Positions 17,852 to 26,736 of a DNA stretch of 64,000 nucleotides are shown piece after piece. The translations under genes were made by a program, and so were the position numbers. A model generated the notes under the pieces. The model saw nothing but the letters and a program-made list of their open reading frames with translations, was not told where the DNA came from and made no database searches. This DNA is from Wenyingzhuangia sp. 2_MG-2023. Its GTDB lineage: Bacteria > Bacteroidota > Bacteroidia > Flavobacteriales > Flavobacteriaceae. Where the stretch lies: positions 1 through 64,000 of the forward strand of contig NZ_JAUOSB010000010.1 of assembly GCF_030548295.1 (NCBI RefSeq). The letters are read 5' to 3'. Position 1 is the stretch's first letter. Every line of letters starts with the position of its first letter.

Positions 17852-18961
17852 TTAGTTGTTCCAGTTGATTGGAATGGCAATATTTCCATTTACATTTTTA
17901 TCATAAACAGCCACATAAATTACAATGGGTTGTCCTTTATCATTGGTCAACACAAAAGGTCTTTCCACTCTTTTTGGTTTCCAAATAGTTCCATCAGAAA
18001 GTACAAATTCTTTTTTCATAAAAACACTTCTTTCATCTGCTTTCCAATTAAAACCATCTTTAGAACTAAACAAAGCCAATTCACTTTTCCCCATTACATG
18101 GCAAACCATATAATATTTTTTTATGATTTGATCGTACCACATACAAGCATCCTCTGTTTGTGCTTTTGCATATACTGGTTTTGGATTAAATTTAAAAGAT
18201 CCTTCTGGATGCTTAGAACTTCCTACTAATTGAATTCTAAAAGGTTCTTTGTGACTCAAATCATCACCTTTCATAATCATTAAATATTCGTTGTCTTTAT
18301 AAATAACCGCAGGATTTACTGCAATTTTTTTAAAGTTGACATTGTCTGGTTCTACCACTACTTGTTCAGAACGCACAAAAGGTCCAGATGGATTGTTTGC
18401 TACCGCTACTCCAATACGCTGACTGTCTCTAACCAACATTCGGTTTTCATCAAACCACTCTTGATTTGGGTAAGAAAGTTCTTGTGTAGGTTGAAATAGG
18501 TGATTGATGTCATTGGCAATGTAATACAAGCAAATTTTCCCGTTGGCTACTATTGCATAAGGGTTGTGGGAATTATTTGCATCCCATCCTCCTATTTTTT
18601 CACTCTCCAACACTACGTTTTCAAATACAAAAGGTCCTTCTGGAGCATCAGCAACCGCATGTGCAATTTCACAATTTGTCATCCAACCTTTGTGCTCGTA
18701 TTCTTTTTTCCATCTAGAATAATATGCATGGTACTTATTGTTCCATTTTACTACCGAAAGTCCCCAAACATAATAACCTGGCTCTACTAAAACTTGTTTT
18801 TGAGTTTGATGATTGAAAAAACTTTCAACCACATTTGTAGACAAAGGTTCAAAAGTGATGTTTTTGTAGTTTTGGATTTCTATATCTTTTGACGATGTTT
18901 CTTTACAAGAACAAAAAACAAGGGCTAAAAAAGAAAAAGCTAAATACTTATAAATATTCAT
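17852..18961 (-). CDS. Five-bladed beta-propeller glycoside hydrolase-like lipoprotein
   Basis: This 369-residue lipoprotein (Cys17 or Cys19 after a short hydrophobic signal) has repeated blade signatures. YHAYYSRW, a GP(F)-type turn after DAPEGPF, NPSGPF and EGSF, YLMIMKGDD, and YYMVCHV resemble GH43/GH117-type propellers. Candidate catalytic acids lie in the SHNPYA, NPAV and VERPFV blocks, where classical members often have DP or E. I cannot place it in a numbered family. It is the first gene of the locus with sulfatase and GH117 and so probably cleaves or binds a sulfated galactan fragment. The inference of glycosidase activity rests on fold and neighbours. Confidence 0.7.
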   Translation of the reverse strand: MNIYKYLAFSFLALVFCSCKETSSKDIEIQNYKNITFEPLSTNVVESFFNHQTQKQVLVEPGYYVWGLSVVKWNNKYHAYYSRWKKEYEHKGWMTNCEIAHAVADAPEGPFVFENVVLESEKIGGWDANNSHNPYAIVANGKICLYYIANDINHLFQPTQELSYPNQEWFDENRMLVRDSQRIGVAVANNPSGPFVRSEQVVVEPDNVNFKKIAVNPAVIYKDNEYLMIMKGDDLSHKEPFRIQLVGSSKHPEGSFKFNPKPVYAKAQTEDACMWYDQIIKKYYMVCHVMGKSELALFSSKDGFNWKADERSVFMKKEFVLSDGTIWKPKRVERPFVLTNDKGQPIVIYVAVYDKNVNGNIAIPINWNN

Positions 18962-18993
18962 GAATACTGGTTTGATAGGTTTAAAACAATATT

Positions 18994-19001
18994 CAAAAAT
19001 A
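18994..19001 (-). promoter_or_regulatory. Putative -7 box (TATTTTTG) of the propeller-sulfatase-GH117 locus
   Basis: On the minus strand this matches TAnnTTTG and lies 32 bases before the first gene of the locus. No clear -33 partner is seen. Confidence 0.4.
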
Positions 19002-19105
19002 ACACAAACAAGATATAAACATGAGTCACTTTTTAGTCAATATGAAACACAAATGTTTTATTGATCATAAAATCAACTCCTTTTTATTAAAAAATTGAAC
19101 CTTGA

Positions 19106-20422
19106 TTAATTTAAACCGTAATATAAGTCCAAAATTTTCAATCGAAACAACAAATTGTATTTTACACGCAACAATTCCGTTTGGCTATTTTGATAATTGA
19201 TTTTACTTTGTGTATAATCTAACAAATTGCTCTGCCCTACATCAAAACGTGTTTCTTGGTATTCAAAAGCTAATTTTTGCGCTTCGGTATTTTTTTGACT
19301 AGCTTCAAAGGTTTTGTACATTGCTTTCGCATTCAAATAAGCTTGATATACATCTTGGGTAACTTTTTGCTGTGTTTGTTTTAATGAGTTTTCACTTTTT
19401 AACACATTAATTTTACTCTTAGCGACTGCGTTTTTTGTTTGAAATCTATTAAAAACAGGAATGCTCAAACTAAAACCATATACAAATCCATAATTATTTT
19501 TTAATTGGTCAAAATATCCTAAATCAAAAATATCCGTTTCACGAGTATCAAAATTGATAAAACCTGACAAAGTAGGCAAATAAGCTCCTTTAGCAATATC
19601 AACTCCTTTTTTGGCAATATCAATATTTATTTCTGATAGTTTGATTTCGTTTCTATTGCTCATCACTTTTTCTACAATTTCATCTACAGGAGTTTCCAAT
19701 CGTTTTCTGTCTAACAAACCAATTTCAACCTCTTTCAATTCCATTTCATCTGTCACTTCCATATTCAACAATCGTTTCAAACTCAACTTAGAAATAACAA
19801 GACTGTTTTCTGCTTCGGCTATTTTTTGCAAATCATTGGCTGCTGTAGCCTCTAATTGCAACACTTCTCCTTGTGCCAAAGTACCTGCATCAACTTGTTG
19901 TTTAGCCAAATTTAGTTGCTCTTTTGTCAAGCTATTTTGTGCTTTTAAAATGGCTATATTTTCTTGTTGCAACAATACCTCTAGATAAGCATTGGCCACA
20001 TTCAACATCATGTCGTCTTTTACTTTTTCAATATTGAACTGAGCAGCTATTTCTTGCAATTTTGACTGTTGCAACGTGTAGTAATTTTGAAAACCATTGT
20101 AAATAGGAATGCTAGAGCTTACTCCATAACTAGAGTTTCTGGTTGTTTGATTGATCAAAACCCCCGTTGTTACATTCTGACTCAATCCGTTGTTCCATGA
20201 ATTTCTGGCGGATACGTTCAAATTAGGCAAAAAAGATCCTTTTGCATTGCTAGTTGTTAGTTTGGCATCTTCTAATGCAAACAATTGCTGTTTTACCTCT
20301 AAATTATGATCTATTGCGTATTGAATACACTCTTCTAAACTCCATGTTTTTGTTTGAGCAAATCCAAACTGAACACAGCAAAACAAAAACAAAACTCTCA
20401 GTATATTTTTTTTCACCATCAT
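19106..20422 (-). CDS. TolC family outer-membrane efflux protein
   Basis: This 438-residue protein is a TolC-type outer-membrane channel component. After a signal peptide ending near GFAQ come the typical SLEECIQYAIDHN start and two similar halves rich in amphipathic helices, each with strand segments (NSWNNGL and the FGLSLSIPVF-like block). It would dock with the adaptor encoded directly upstream. The start is placed at ATG 20422, one base after the adaptor stop codon; the frame runs further upstream, but those codons lie inside the adaptor gene. It is the last gene of the minus-strand export operon. Confidence 0.9.
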   Translation of the reverse strand: MMVKKNILRVLFLFCCVQFGFAQTKTWSLEECIQYAIDHNLEVKQQLFALEDAKLTTSNAKGSFLPNLNVSARNSWNNGLSQNVTTGVLINQTTRNSSYGVSSSIPIYNGFQNYYTLQQSKLQEIAAQFNIEKVKDDMMLNVANAYLEVLLQQENIAILKAQNSLTKEQLNLAKQQVDAGTLAQGEVLQLEATAANDLQKIAEAENSLVISKLSLKRLLNMEVTDEMELKEVEIGLLDRKRLETPVDEIVEKVMSNRNEIKLSEINIDIAKKGVDIAKGAYLPTLSGFINFDTRETDIFDLGYFDQLKNNYGFVYGFSLSIPVFNRFQTKNAVAKSKINVLKSENSLKQTQQKVTQDVYQAYLNAKAMYKTFEASQKNTEAQKLAFEYQETRFDVGQSNLLDYTQSKINYQNSQTELLRVKYNLLFRLKILDLYYGLN

Positions 20423-20423
20423 C

Positions 20424-21539
20424 TTATTTTTTGTTTTTATTTTGAGGCACCACAGCATTCCAATCTTTCACTTTGTCTTCCTTTGTAATTCCTTCTTTTA
20501 CCTCTACTGTAATTCCATCACTTATTCCTAAAACGACATCTTTACGTTCAAAATCTTGCTCATCAACCAACACCTCTACATATGTTTTTTTGGTTTCTTT
20601 ATCATATTGTAACAACGATTCGTTAATAGTTAACACATCTACGGCCTTGTCTAAAATAATTGAAGCATTGGCACTCAAACCAGAACGAACTACTGTGTTT
20701 TTAGAAATTTTCACAGCAGCTTCTATATCAAACTGAACCGCTCCATTTTCTTCCACTCCTTTTGGAGAAATATAATCCAATATGGCTTCAAATTTTAAAT
20801 CTGGCAATGCACCAATTTTAATCGTAATTGGCATTCCTTCTTTTATTTTTCCAACCTCACTCTCATCAACCGTACCTTTAAAAATCATTTTACGTACATC
20901 TGCAATGGTAGCCAATTCTGTTCCTGCATTAAAATTATTACTTGGTATTACCTGTACACCTTCTTCTACAGGCACTTGTAAAACAACCCCACTTACTGTA
21001 GCTCTAACCAAGGTGTTTGCTAAGTTTTTAAACCCTTTAGTGGTTCCTGTTTTGATAATTTCATAATTTTCTGTAGCAGAAATCCAACGCTGTTTTGCCT
21101 GTTGGTATGTTGCTTTGCTTTTGTCAAAATCATTGATAGAAATTACTCCTTTGTCAAATAGCAATTTTTGTCTGTCAAATATTTTTTGTTCTGTATCTAA
21201 ATCTATTTTGGCACTAGAGACACTGTTTGCAGATGACTGCAAATTGTTAATGGTAGGAATTACTTTTATTTTTGCAATAGGATCACCTGCCGTAATGGTA
21301 TCTCCTGCTTCCACATAAATTTCATCAATAATTCCAGGTATGTTTGGTCTAATCACAACTTCTTCTTTGGGTGTAATTTTTCCTGAAGCAACCGTACTTA
21401 ACACCACTGTTTGAATACTCGCTTTTTTGGTGTTAAAAACCACTGGTTTTTTCTGATCTCTTCTCCATAAATATCCCAAAGCCAAAACAAAAGCAATGAC
21501 AATGATTGAAAGGATTAAAATAGTTTTTGATTTTTTCAT
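20424..21539 (-). CDS. Periplasmic adaptor subunit of efflux pump (HlyD/MacA family)
   Basis: The 371-residue product is a membrane fusion protein. An N-terminal membrane anchor (about residues 5-25) is followed by a lipoyl-like barrel half (VVIRPNIPGIIDEIYVEAGD), a helical hairpin (about 100-165), the second lipoyl half (VRATVSGVVLQVPVEEG) and a beta-barrel domain (about 220-300). It joins the ABC permeases to the TolC protein of the same operon. Tight spacing on both sides (1 and 9 bases) shows co-transcription. Substrate is unknown. Confidence 0.9.
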   Translation of the reverse strand: MKKSKTILILSIIVIAFVLALGYLWRRDQKKPVVFNTKKASIQTVVLSTVASGKITPKEEVVIRPNIPGIIDEIYVEAGDTITAGDPIAKIKVIPTINNLQSSANSVSSAKIDLDTEQKIFDRQKLLFDKGVISINDFDKSKATYQQAKQRWISATENYEIIKTGTTKGFKNLANTLVRATVSGVVLQVPVEEGVQVIPSNNFNAGTELATIADVRKMIFKGTVDESEVGKIKEGMPITIKIGALPDLKFEAILDYISPKGVEENGAVQFDIEAAVKISKNTVVRSGLSANASIILDKAVDVLTINESLLQYDKETKKTYVEVLVDEQDFERKDVVLGISDGITVEVKEGITKEDKVKDWNAVVPQNKNKK

Positions 21540-21548
21540 AAGATATGT

Positions 21549-22808
21549 TTATTCAGTTCTGATTGCGTTAATAGGTTTCATTTTTACAGCTTTTTGTGCA
21601 GGAATCATTCCCGCTAACAAACCAAAAATAATCAAGATGATAAAAATAATTAAAATGGTGGGCAACGGTACTATTGGGTTTAAAATCATGCTATCGTATG
21701 GATCTAAACTGTCTATTTTTAAATTGACTAAAAACAACAGAAACGAAGCAAAACTAACACCTGCCATTCCAGACAATAATGTTAAAAAGATAGATTCCGA
21801 GAGTATTTGTTTTTTTACCACATAAGGTGTTGCTCCCAAAGCACGTCTTATTCCTATTTCTTTAGTTCGTTCTTTAATAACAATCAGCATAATATTACTA
21901 ATTCCAATAACTCCAGACAATAAAATCATCAAACCTACAAAAAACGAAACTGCTTTTAGGGTTACAAATAACATGTTAAATTTTTCAAACTGTTCATTCA
22001 AATCAAAATTCCCAATAGCTCTTTTGTCTTTTGGATTGATTTTATGACGTTTTTGCAACAATCCTATGATTTTTTCTTTCAGATCTGTTACAGATTGATT
22101 GTTGTCCGCAGTAATAAAAAAGTAACTAACTTTCTCTCCAAAATTAAATACTTGAGAAAACGTATTAAAGGGAATGTGAATGTTCTGTTGTGCTCTAATA
22201 TTTCTCTGACCATCTATAGAGGTGTCTTTGTACACACCAACTACTTTAAAATTTACTCCTTTTATTCTGATGTAACTCCCAATAACAGTTTCTCCTTTCT
22301 CAAACAATTCATCAATCAATCCCCAACCTAAAATAGCTACTTTTCTTTTTTGATCAATGTCTTGTTGATTGATAAATCTCCCTTGTGTAAGTTTCAATGA
22401 TTTTTGACCTAAAAATTCTGGAGCATTTCCTTCTACAGTGTAATCTCCATCTTTTAAATTGTGTTGTATTAGTGTGGTAAAGTTGTTCTGAGGAGATACT
22501 ATTTTTAAACCTTTTACTTTGTCTTTGATAGATTTCGCATCTTGATTGTCAAAAAAATAAGACCTATTTTTAGACATCCCCTCATATTCCATAGAAGTTC
22601 TTTGAGCCCAAACAAACAATGAATTGGTTGCTATTCCCTGAAATTTGTGTTTGATTCCTGTTTCAAAACCTTTGGCTGCAGACAACAAAAGCACCATGAT
22701 AAAAATTCCCCAAAACACTCCAAAAGAAGTCACCAAGGTTCTAGTTTTATTCGATTTTAAAGAGGATATAATCTCATTCCACAAATCTCTATTAAAAAAA
22801 TTATTCAT
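21549..22808 (-). CDS. ABC transporter permease, MacB/FtsX type (second permease)
   Basis: This 419-residue protein has the MacB layout: one N-terminal membrane helix (about 20-45), a large periplasmic core domain, and three C-terminal helices (about 285-400) with the coupling-loop motif ERTKEIGIRRALGA. These permeases do not import. They transmit mechanical force to the periplasm to expel substrates such as antibiotics, peptides or lipoproteins. It overlaps the preceding permease gene by eight bases and forms a heterodimer with it by inference. Confidence 0.9.
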   Translation of the reverse strand: MNNFFNRDLWNEIISSLKSNKTRTLVTSFGVFWGIFIMVLLLSAAKGFETGIKHKFQGIATNSLFVWAQRTSMEYEGMSKNRSYFFDNQDAKSIKDKVKGLKIVSPQNNFTTLIQHNLKDGDYTVEGNAPEFLGQKSLKLTQGRFINQQDIDQKRKVAILGWGLIDELFEKGETVIGSYIRIKGVNFKVVGVYKDTSIDGQRNIRAQQNIHIPFNTFSQVFNFGEKVSYFFITADNNQSVTDLKEKIIGLLQKRHKINPKDKRAIGNFDLNEQFEKFNMLFVTLKAVSFFVGLMILLSGVIGISNIMLIVIKERTKEIGIRRALGATPYVVKKQILSESIFLTLLSGMAGVSFASFLLFLVNLKIDSLDPYDSMILNPIVPLPTILIIFIILIIFGLLAGMIPAQKAVKMKPINAIRTE

Positions 22809-24048
22809 CTCTTAAAGCTATTATGGGTTTGATTTTAGATGCGTATTTTGCTGGAAAATAGCCAGCAACGGCTCCCGATATGACCAACAGTATAACTGTA
22901 GATATTGCAATGCTAAAATTTACTTTAGGATTTAAAATAAATTCTGTTTGTATTTGTCCTCCTATAATTTCCAAGACTACAAACCCTAATAACAAACCTA
23001 TCATTCCGGAAATAGAGGTGATAAAAATAGCTTCGTGTAACACCATGGCTACAATTGCTTTGGGCTGTGCCCCTAATGCTTTTCGGATTCCAATTTCTTT
23101 GGTTCGTTCTTTCACTATAATCAACATAATATTACCCACACCTACAATTCCAGCAATCAGTGTTAAAATTCCAATCATCCAAAAAAACAGGTTCATACCT
23201 AAAATTAGCATGTAAATATCTTTGCTATTCTCTACAGCGTTGTTATACCTAATTGCTGTCAAATCATCAGGATGAACTTTATGTCTTTTCTGTAGTTTTT
23301 CTTTTACTTGTTTTGCAAATGCTTCTGTTTGAGCCAGTGCCAAATCATAATTAGCAATAGGATTTAAGGTAAATAAGAAACTACTTCCTGAATTGGTTGT
23401 ATTGTAAAGTGTTGTTAACGTAGTATGTGGCAAATAAATACGAGCTTCATCCCTTTCTCCTCCTATATCTTGAAACACTCCTATTACTTTGTATTGTATT
23501 TTTCCAATACTAATTATTTTACCTATACCACTTTCTGGTTCTTTAAATAAATCTTCGGCTACAGGAATTCCTAAAACAGCAACTTTTAAAGAAGCTTCAT
23601 AATCCCTTTGGTTCAAAAACCTACCTGCAACCAAAGTTGCATTTTCTAAAAACAATCTATCAGGCATAGTTCCTACCAACCGGTAAGTTCCCGATTCAGA
23701 TTCATACGAAGTCGTTAAATTTCCTTTGCTAAAACCTGCAGCTTCATACTCCAAAACATCTTTGTACTGCTTGGTTATAATATCATAATCATAAATATCC
23801 ATTTTTATTCTTCTACCAGAATTCATTCCATTGTATTCTTTAGAAGTTCTGTTAGACCAAAATTCAATCAATGTAGAGGCATCTCTACTAAACTGATGTT
23901 CTGTACCATTTTTAAAACCACTAGCAATCCCTAATAGAATAATTAGAATAAAAATTCCAGAACCTACAGAAACCCCTGTTAAAAATGTACGAAGCTTATT
24001 TTTTGAAATTGCTTCAAAAATTTCTTGCCACCGATCTATATTAAACAT
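22801..24048 (-). CDS. ABC transporter permease, MacB/FtsX type (first permease)
   Basis: This 415-residue protein has the same layout as the next permease: N-terminal membrane helix, periplasmic MacB core and three C-terminal helices with ERTKEIGIRKALGA. The two are paralogues, presumably a heterodimer. The gene overlaps the ATPase gene by eight bases upstream and the second permease by eight bases downstream, so translation is coupled along the operon. Confidence 0.9.
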   Translation of the reverse strand: MFNIDRWQEIFEAISKNKLRTFLTGVSVGSGIFILIILLGIASGFKNGTEHQFSRDASTLIEFWSNRTSKEYNGMNSGRRIKMDIYDYDIITKQYKDVLEYEAAGFSKGNLTTSYESESGTYRLVGTMPDRLFLENATLVAGRFLNQRDYEASLKVAVLGIPVAEDLFKEPESGIGKIISIGKIQYKVIGVFQDIGGERDEARIYLPHTTLTTLYNTTNSGSSFLFTLNPIANYDLALAQTEAFAKQVKEKLQKRHKVHPDDLTAIRYNNAVENSKDIYMLILGMNLFFWMIGILTLIAGIVGVGNIMLIIVKERTKEIGIRKALGAQPKAIVAMVLHEAIFITSISGMIGLLLGFVVLEIIGGQIQTEFILNPKVNFSIAISTVILLVISGAVAGYFPAKYASKIKPIIALRDE

Positions 24049-24742
24049 GCAGTTGAGGTCTTACCTGGTTAATAATAGTATCCCCAATAATCAATCCATC
24101 TTTCAACTCCACATTACGTTTTGTCATGGCAGCAATATCAGGTTCGTGCGTAACAATAATCAATGTTTTTCCTTCATCATTTATCTGCTGCAACAACTCC
24201 ATTACACCATAAGACGTTTTGGTATCCAATGCCCCTGTAGGCTCATCTGCCAACAAAACTTTAGGATCAGAAGCCAATGCTCTAGCAATAGCAACACGTT
24301 GTTTTTGACCACCAGACAATTCACTAGGCAAATGTTTAGACCAATCTGCCAATCCTACTTTTTCTAAATAAAACAAAGCTCTTTCTTCTCGTTCTTTTCT
24401 AGAAACACCTTGATAATACAATGGAAGTGAAACATTGTCTACAGCAGTTTTGTAGTTGATTAAATTAAAAGATTGAAAAATAAAACCTAAAAATTTATTA
24501 CGATATTTTGCAGCAATTTTTTCATTTAAATTCTTTACTTCAATGTTGTCCAAGTGATATGAACCTTCATCAGCTTCATCTAAAATTCCGATAATATTTA
24601 GCAATGTAGATTTTCCAGAACCCGATGACCCCATAATAGAAACCATTTCTCCTTCTTTAACATTAAAGTCTATCCCTTTTAAAACTGGCAAAGAATTACT
24701 ACCTATTTGATAAGATTTGTGTAAGTTTTGAATCGCTATCAT
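24041..24742 (-). CDS. ABC transporter ATP-binding protein (MacB/LolD type)
   Basis: The 233-residue ATPase drives the two permeases downstream. Walker A GSSGSGKST (residues 38-46), the Q-loop, signature LSGGQ, Walker B LLADEPTG and the H-loop TH are all intact. The start is placed at ATG 24742. The frame extends to TTG 24775, but a TAGATTTG -7 box overlaps that codon, and members of this family typically begin shortly before the strand corresponding to MIAIQNLHKSY. It is the first gene of the ATPase-permease-permease-adaptor-TolC operon. Confidence 0.92.
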   Translation of the reverse strand: MIAIQNLHKSYQIGSNSLPVLKGIDFNVKEGEMVSIMGSSGSGKSTLLNIIGILDEADEGSYHLDNIEVKNLNEKIAAKYRNKFLGFIFQSFNLINYKTAVDNVSLPLYYQGVSRKEREERALFYLEKVGLADWSKHLPSELSGGQKQRVAIARALASDPKVLLADEPTGALDTKTSYGVMELLQQINDEGKTLIIVTHEPDIAAMTKRNVELKDGLIIGDTIINQVRPQLHV

Positions 24743-24772
24743 TGCTGCTATTTGTTCGTTTGTGTATTTTAA

Positions 24773-24780
24773 CAAATCTA
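24773..24780 (-). promoter_or_regulatory. Putative -7 box (TAGATTTG) of the efflux operon
   Basis: An exact TAnnTTTG match on the minus strand lies 30 bases before ATG 24742. Its place supports that ATG as the true start. Confidence 0.5.
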
Positions 24781-25125
24781 AAAGTCCCTTTTTTTAAGAA
24801 TCTCATCGTAATTTTATTAAAGAGTAAATATAATAAATAGGATATTGAAAATCATATAACTAATAACAATCTTAAACCTGTTGCCCAACCATATAATTAA
24901 CTTTAAGCTTCTTTTTGATTCCCATTTTTTTCTTGAAAACATTTATCAAATATTGTACCGAATAAACATCAATTCTAAGAAAAACTATAGATATTAAATT
25001 ATGCTGTTTTTTAATTGATGTATCAAACTGTTCTTTGATTACCATCTTAATCACTCTAAAAAACAAAAACATTAAAGTTTATTCAAATATTTTTCTGATT
25101 CTTATTAGAAAAACTTCGTAACCAT
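24781..25125. other. Intergenic region between divergent operons
   Basis: This AT-rich stretch separates the efflux operon from the permease-tpiA operon. It carries their promoters at its edges. One 66-codon minus-strand frame (24872-25072) has no recognisable features and is not called. No hairpin of note is seen. Confidence 0.5.
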
Positions 25126-25133
25126 TATATTTG
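25126..25133 (+). promoter_or_regulatory. Putative -7 box (TATATTTG) of the permease-tpiA operon
   Basis: An exact TAnnTTTG match lies 17 bases before the GTG at 25151. The implied leader is short, which supports that unusual start codon. Confidence 0.5.
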
Positions 25134-25150
25134 AAGAACCTAAAGGTAGT

Positions 25151-26224
25151 GTGTTGATAAATTTTATTTTAAAAAATATAGCCAAAGGATTTGTTAGCTT
25201 GTTTGGTGTAGCATCTCTTCTTTTTTTCTTATTCAACTTGTTAGGAGATCCTTCTAGAATGTTGTTGGATCAAAGAGAAGACGAGCAGCAACTAAAAAAC
25301 ATTAAAATTAAATACGGATTGAATTTACCTATGCACATTCAATACATGAACTATCTAAATGATTTATCACCAATTTCCTTTCACAGTACTAATCCTGATA
25401 ATTATTCTTATTTGTCTCAAGAGAAATCAAAAATCACTTGGATGCGTACAGGAAATTTTATAGGAGTTTTAAAATTCCCAAATCTTAGAAACTCTTTTCA
25501 AAAAAATGATAAATCCGTTAGTAGTATTTTGTATGAAACGCTGCCAAATACAATGTTGCTAGCATCTACGGCTATATTGATTGCTTTATTTTTTGGTTTG
25601 CTTTTGGGTATTCTTTCTGCTTTAAAAGTGAATACTTTTTTGGACAAAAGCATTATGGTTGTTAGTACTTTAGGGATGAGTTTACCTTCTTTTTTCTCAG
25701 CAATTATTATTGCTTGGTTGTTTGGTTTTGTTTGGCACAAATACACAGGTTTGGGCATGACAGGAAATTTAGTAGAAGTTGATGATTTTGGAGAAGGAAG
25801 TAAAATAGTCTGGAAAAATGCCATATTGCCCAGTTTGGTTTTAGGAATTAGACCTTTGGCAGTTATTGTGCAATTAACCAGAAACTCCTTGTTAGATGTT
25901 CTGAATAAAGATTATATCAGAACTGCAAAATCTAAAGGACTGTCTACCTCAAAAATCATTAGAAAACACGCACTTAAAAATGCTTTAAACCCCGTAATCA
26001 CAACTTTATCAGGTTGGTTTGCTTCTTTATTAGCTGGAGCTGTTTTTGTTGAATATATTTTTAATTGGAACGGTTTGGGAAAAGAAATTGTAAACGCACT
26101 CAATTCTTCCGACTTACCTGTCATATCAGGAAGTATCTTAATCATTGCTGCTTTTTTTATTCTATTGAATATTTTGGTAGATATTTCTTACAGCATTTTA
26201 GACCCAAGTGTAGAATTAAAATAA
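25151..26224 (+). CDS. ABC transporter permease (DppB/OppB-like)
   Basis: This 357-residue inner-membrane protein belongs to the DppB/OppB permease family. It has an N-terminal helix with FNLLGDPSR, four to five further helices after residue 130, and the coupling-loop region DVLNKDYIRTAKSKGLS followed by HALKNAL. Such permeases normally pair with a DppC-type partner, an ATPase and a binding protein, but none is adjacent here. The central segment 75-125 is longer than usual. No ATG fits: GTG 25151 is taken as start, with TTG 25154 as alternative. A TlpA-like gene follows 5 bases after the stop. Confidence 0.85.
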   Translation: MLINFILKNIAKGFVSLFGVASLLFFLFNLLGDPSRMLLDQREDEQQLKNIKIKYGLNLPMHIQYMNYLNDLSPISFHSTNPDNYSYLSQEKSKITWMRTGNFIGVLKFPNLRNSFQKNDKSVSSILYETLPNTMLLASTAILIALFFGLLLGILSALKVNTFLDKSIMVVSTLGMSLPSFFSAIIIAWLFGFVWHKYTGLGMTGNLVEVDDFGEGSKIVWKNAILPSLVLGIRPLAVIVQLTRNSLLDVLNKDYIRTAKSKGLSTSKIIRKHALKNALNPVITTLSGWFASLLAGAVFVEYIFNWNGLGKEIVNALNSSDLPVISGSILIIAAFFILLNILVDISYSILDPSVELK

Positions 26225-26229
26225 AAAAC

Positions 26230-26730
26230 ATGAAACAAATTACCGTATTATTATTTTTAAGTATTGCTTTTCTTAGTTGCAAACCACCAAAAGACAAACA
26301 ATTTGACCCTAAAGTTTTGGCCGCTCCAATGATGGACGATAAAGGTGCAGAATTTACCTTTCAACAAGTATTAGATCAGTACAAAGGAGAAACAGTGCTG
26401 ATATATGTTTGGGCATCTTGGTGTGTAGATTGCATCCAGGGATTGCCAAAATTAAAAGAAGTACAAAAAAAATATCCAAATATAGATTACGTATTTATTT
26501 CCTTAGACAAGGATCAACGTTCTTGGAAAAACGGAATCAAACGTTTTAGTATAAAAGGCAATCATTATTATGTAAATGGTGGTTGGAAAAGTATATTTGC
26601 TAAAAATATTGACTTGGATTGGATTCCAAGATACATTGTTGTAGATGCAACTGGTAAAGTGGTTTTATACAGAGCCATTCACGCAGATGATGAAAACATT
26701 ATAAAACTATTAGATAAACCAAATAATTAA
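26230..26730 (+). CDS. Thioredoxin-like lipoprotein (TlpA/ResA type)
   Basis: This 166-residue protein is a periplasmic thiol-disulfide protein. A lipoprotein signal ends at Cys17 (AFLSC). The thioredoxin fold carries WCVDC with C65 and C68, and the cis-proline region reads WIPRYIVVD. TlpA/ResA-type proteins reduce or reshuffle disulfides in exported proteins or cytochromes. The start is ATG 26230, since the lipoprotein signal begins there; the frame is open further upstream inside the permease gene. tpiA begins 6 bases after its stop. Confidence 0.9.
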   Translation: MKQITVLLFLSIAFLSCKPPKDKQFDPKVLAAPMMDDKGAEFTFQQVLDQYKGETVLIYVWASWCVDCIQGLPKLKEVQKKYPNIDYVFISLDKDQRSWKNGIKRFSIKGNHYYVNGGWKSIFAKNIDLDWIPRYIVVDATGKVVLYRAIHADDENIIKLLDKPNN

Positions 26731-26736
26731 AATAAG

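Noticed and set aside
20423-20458. Upstream extension of the TolC gene
   Set aside because: The extra codons lie inside the adaptor gene; ATG 20422 follows its stop by one base.
24872-25072. 66-codon minus-strand frame between divergent operons
   Set aside because: No family, signal or plausible promoter, composition is that of AT-rich intergenic DNA.
26065-26229. Upstream extension of the thioredoxin-like gene
   Set aside because: Overlaps the permease gene and destroys the lipoprotein signal that begins at 26230.
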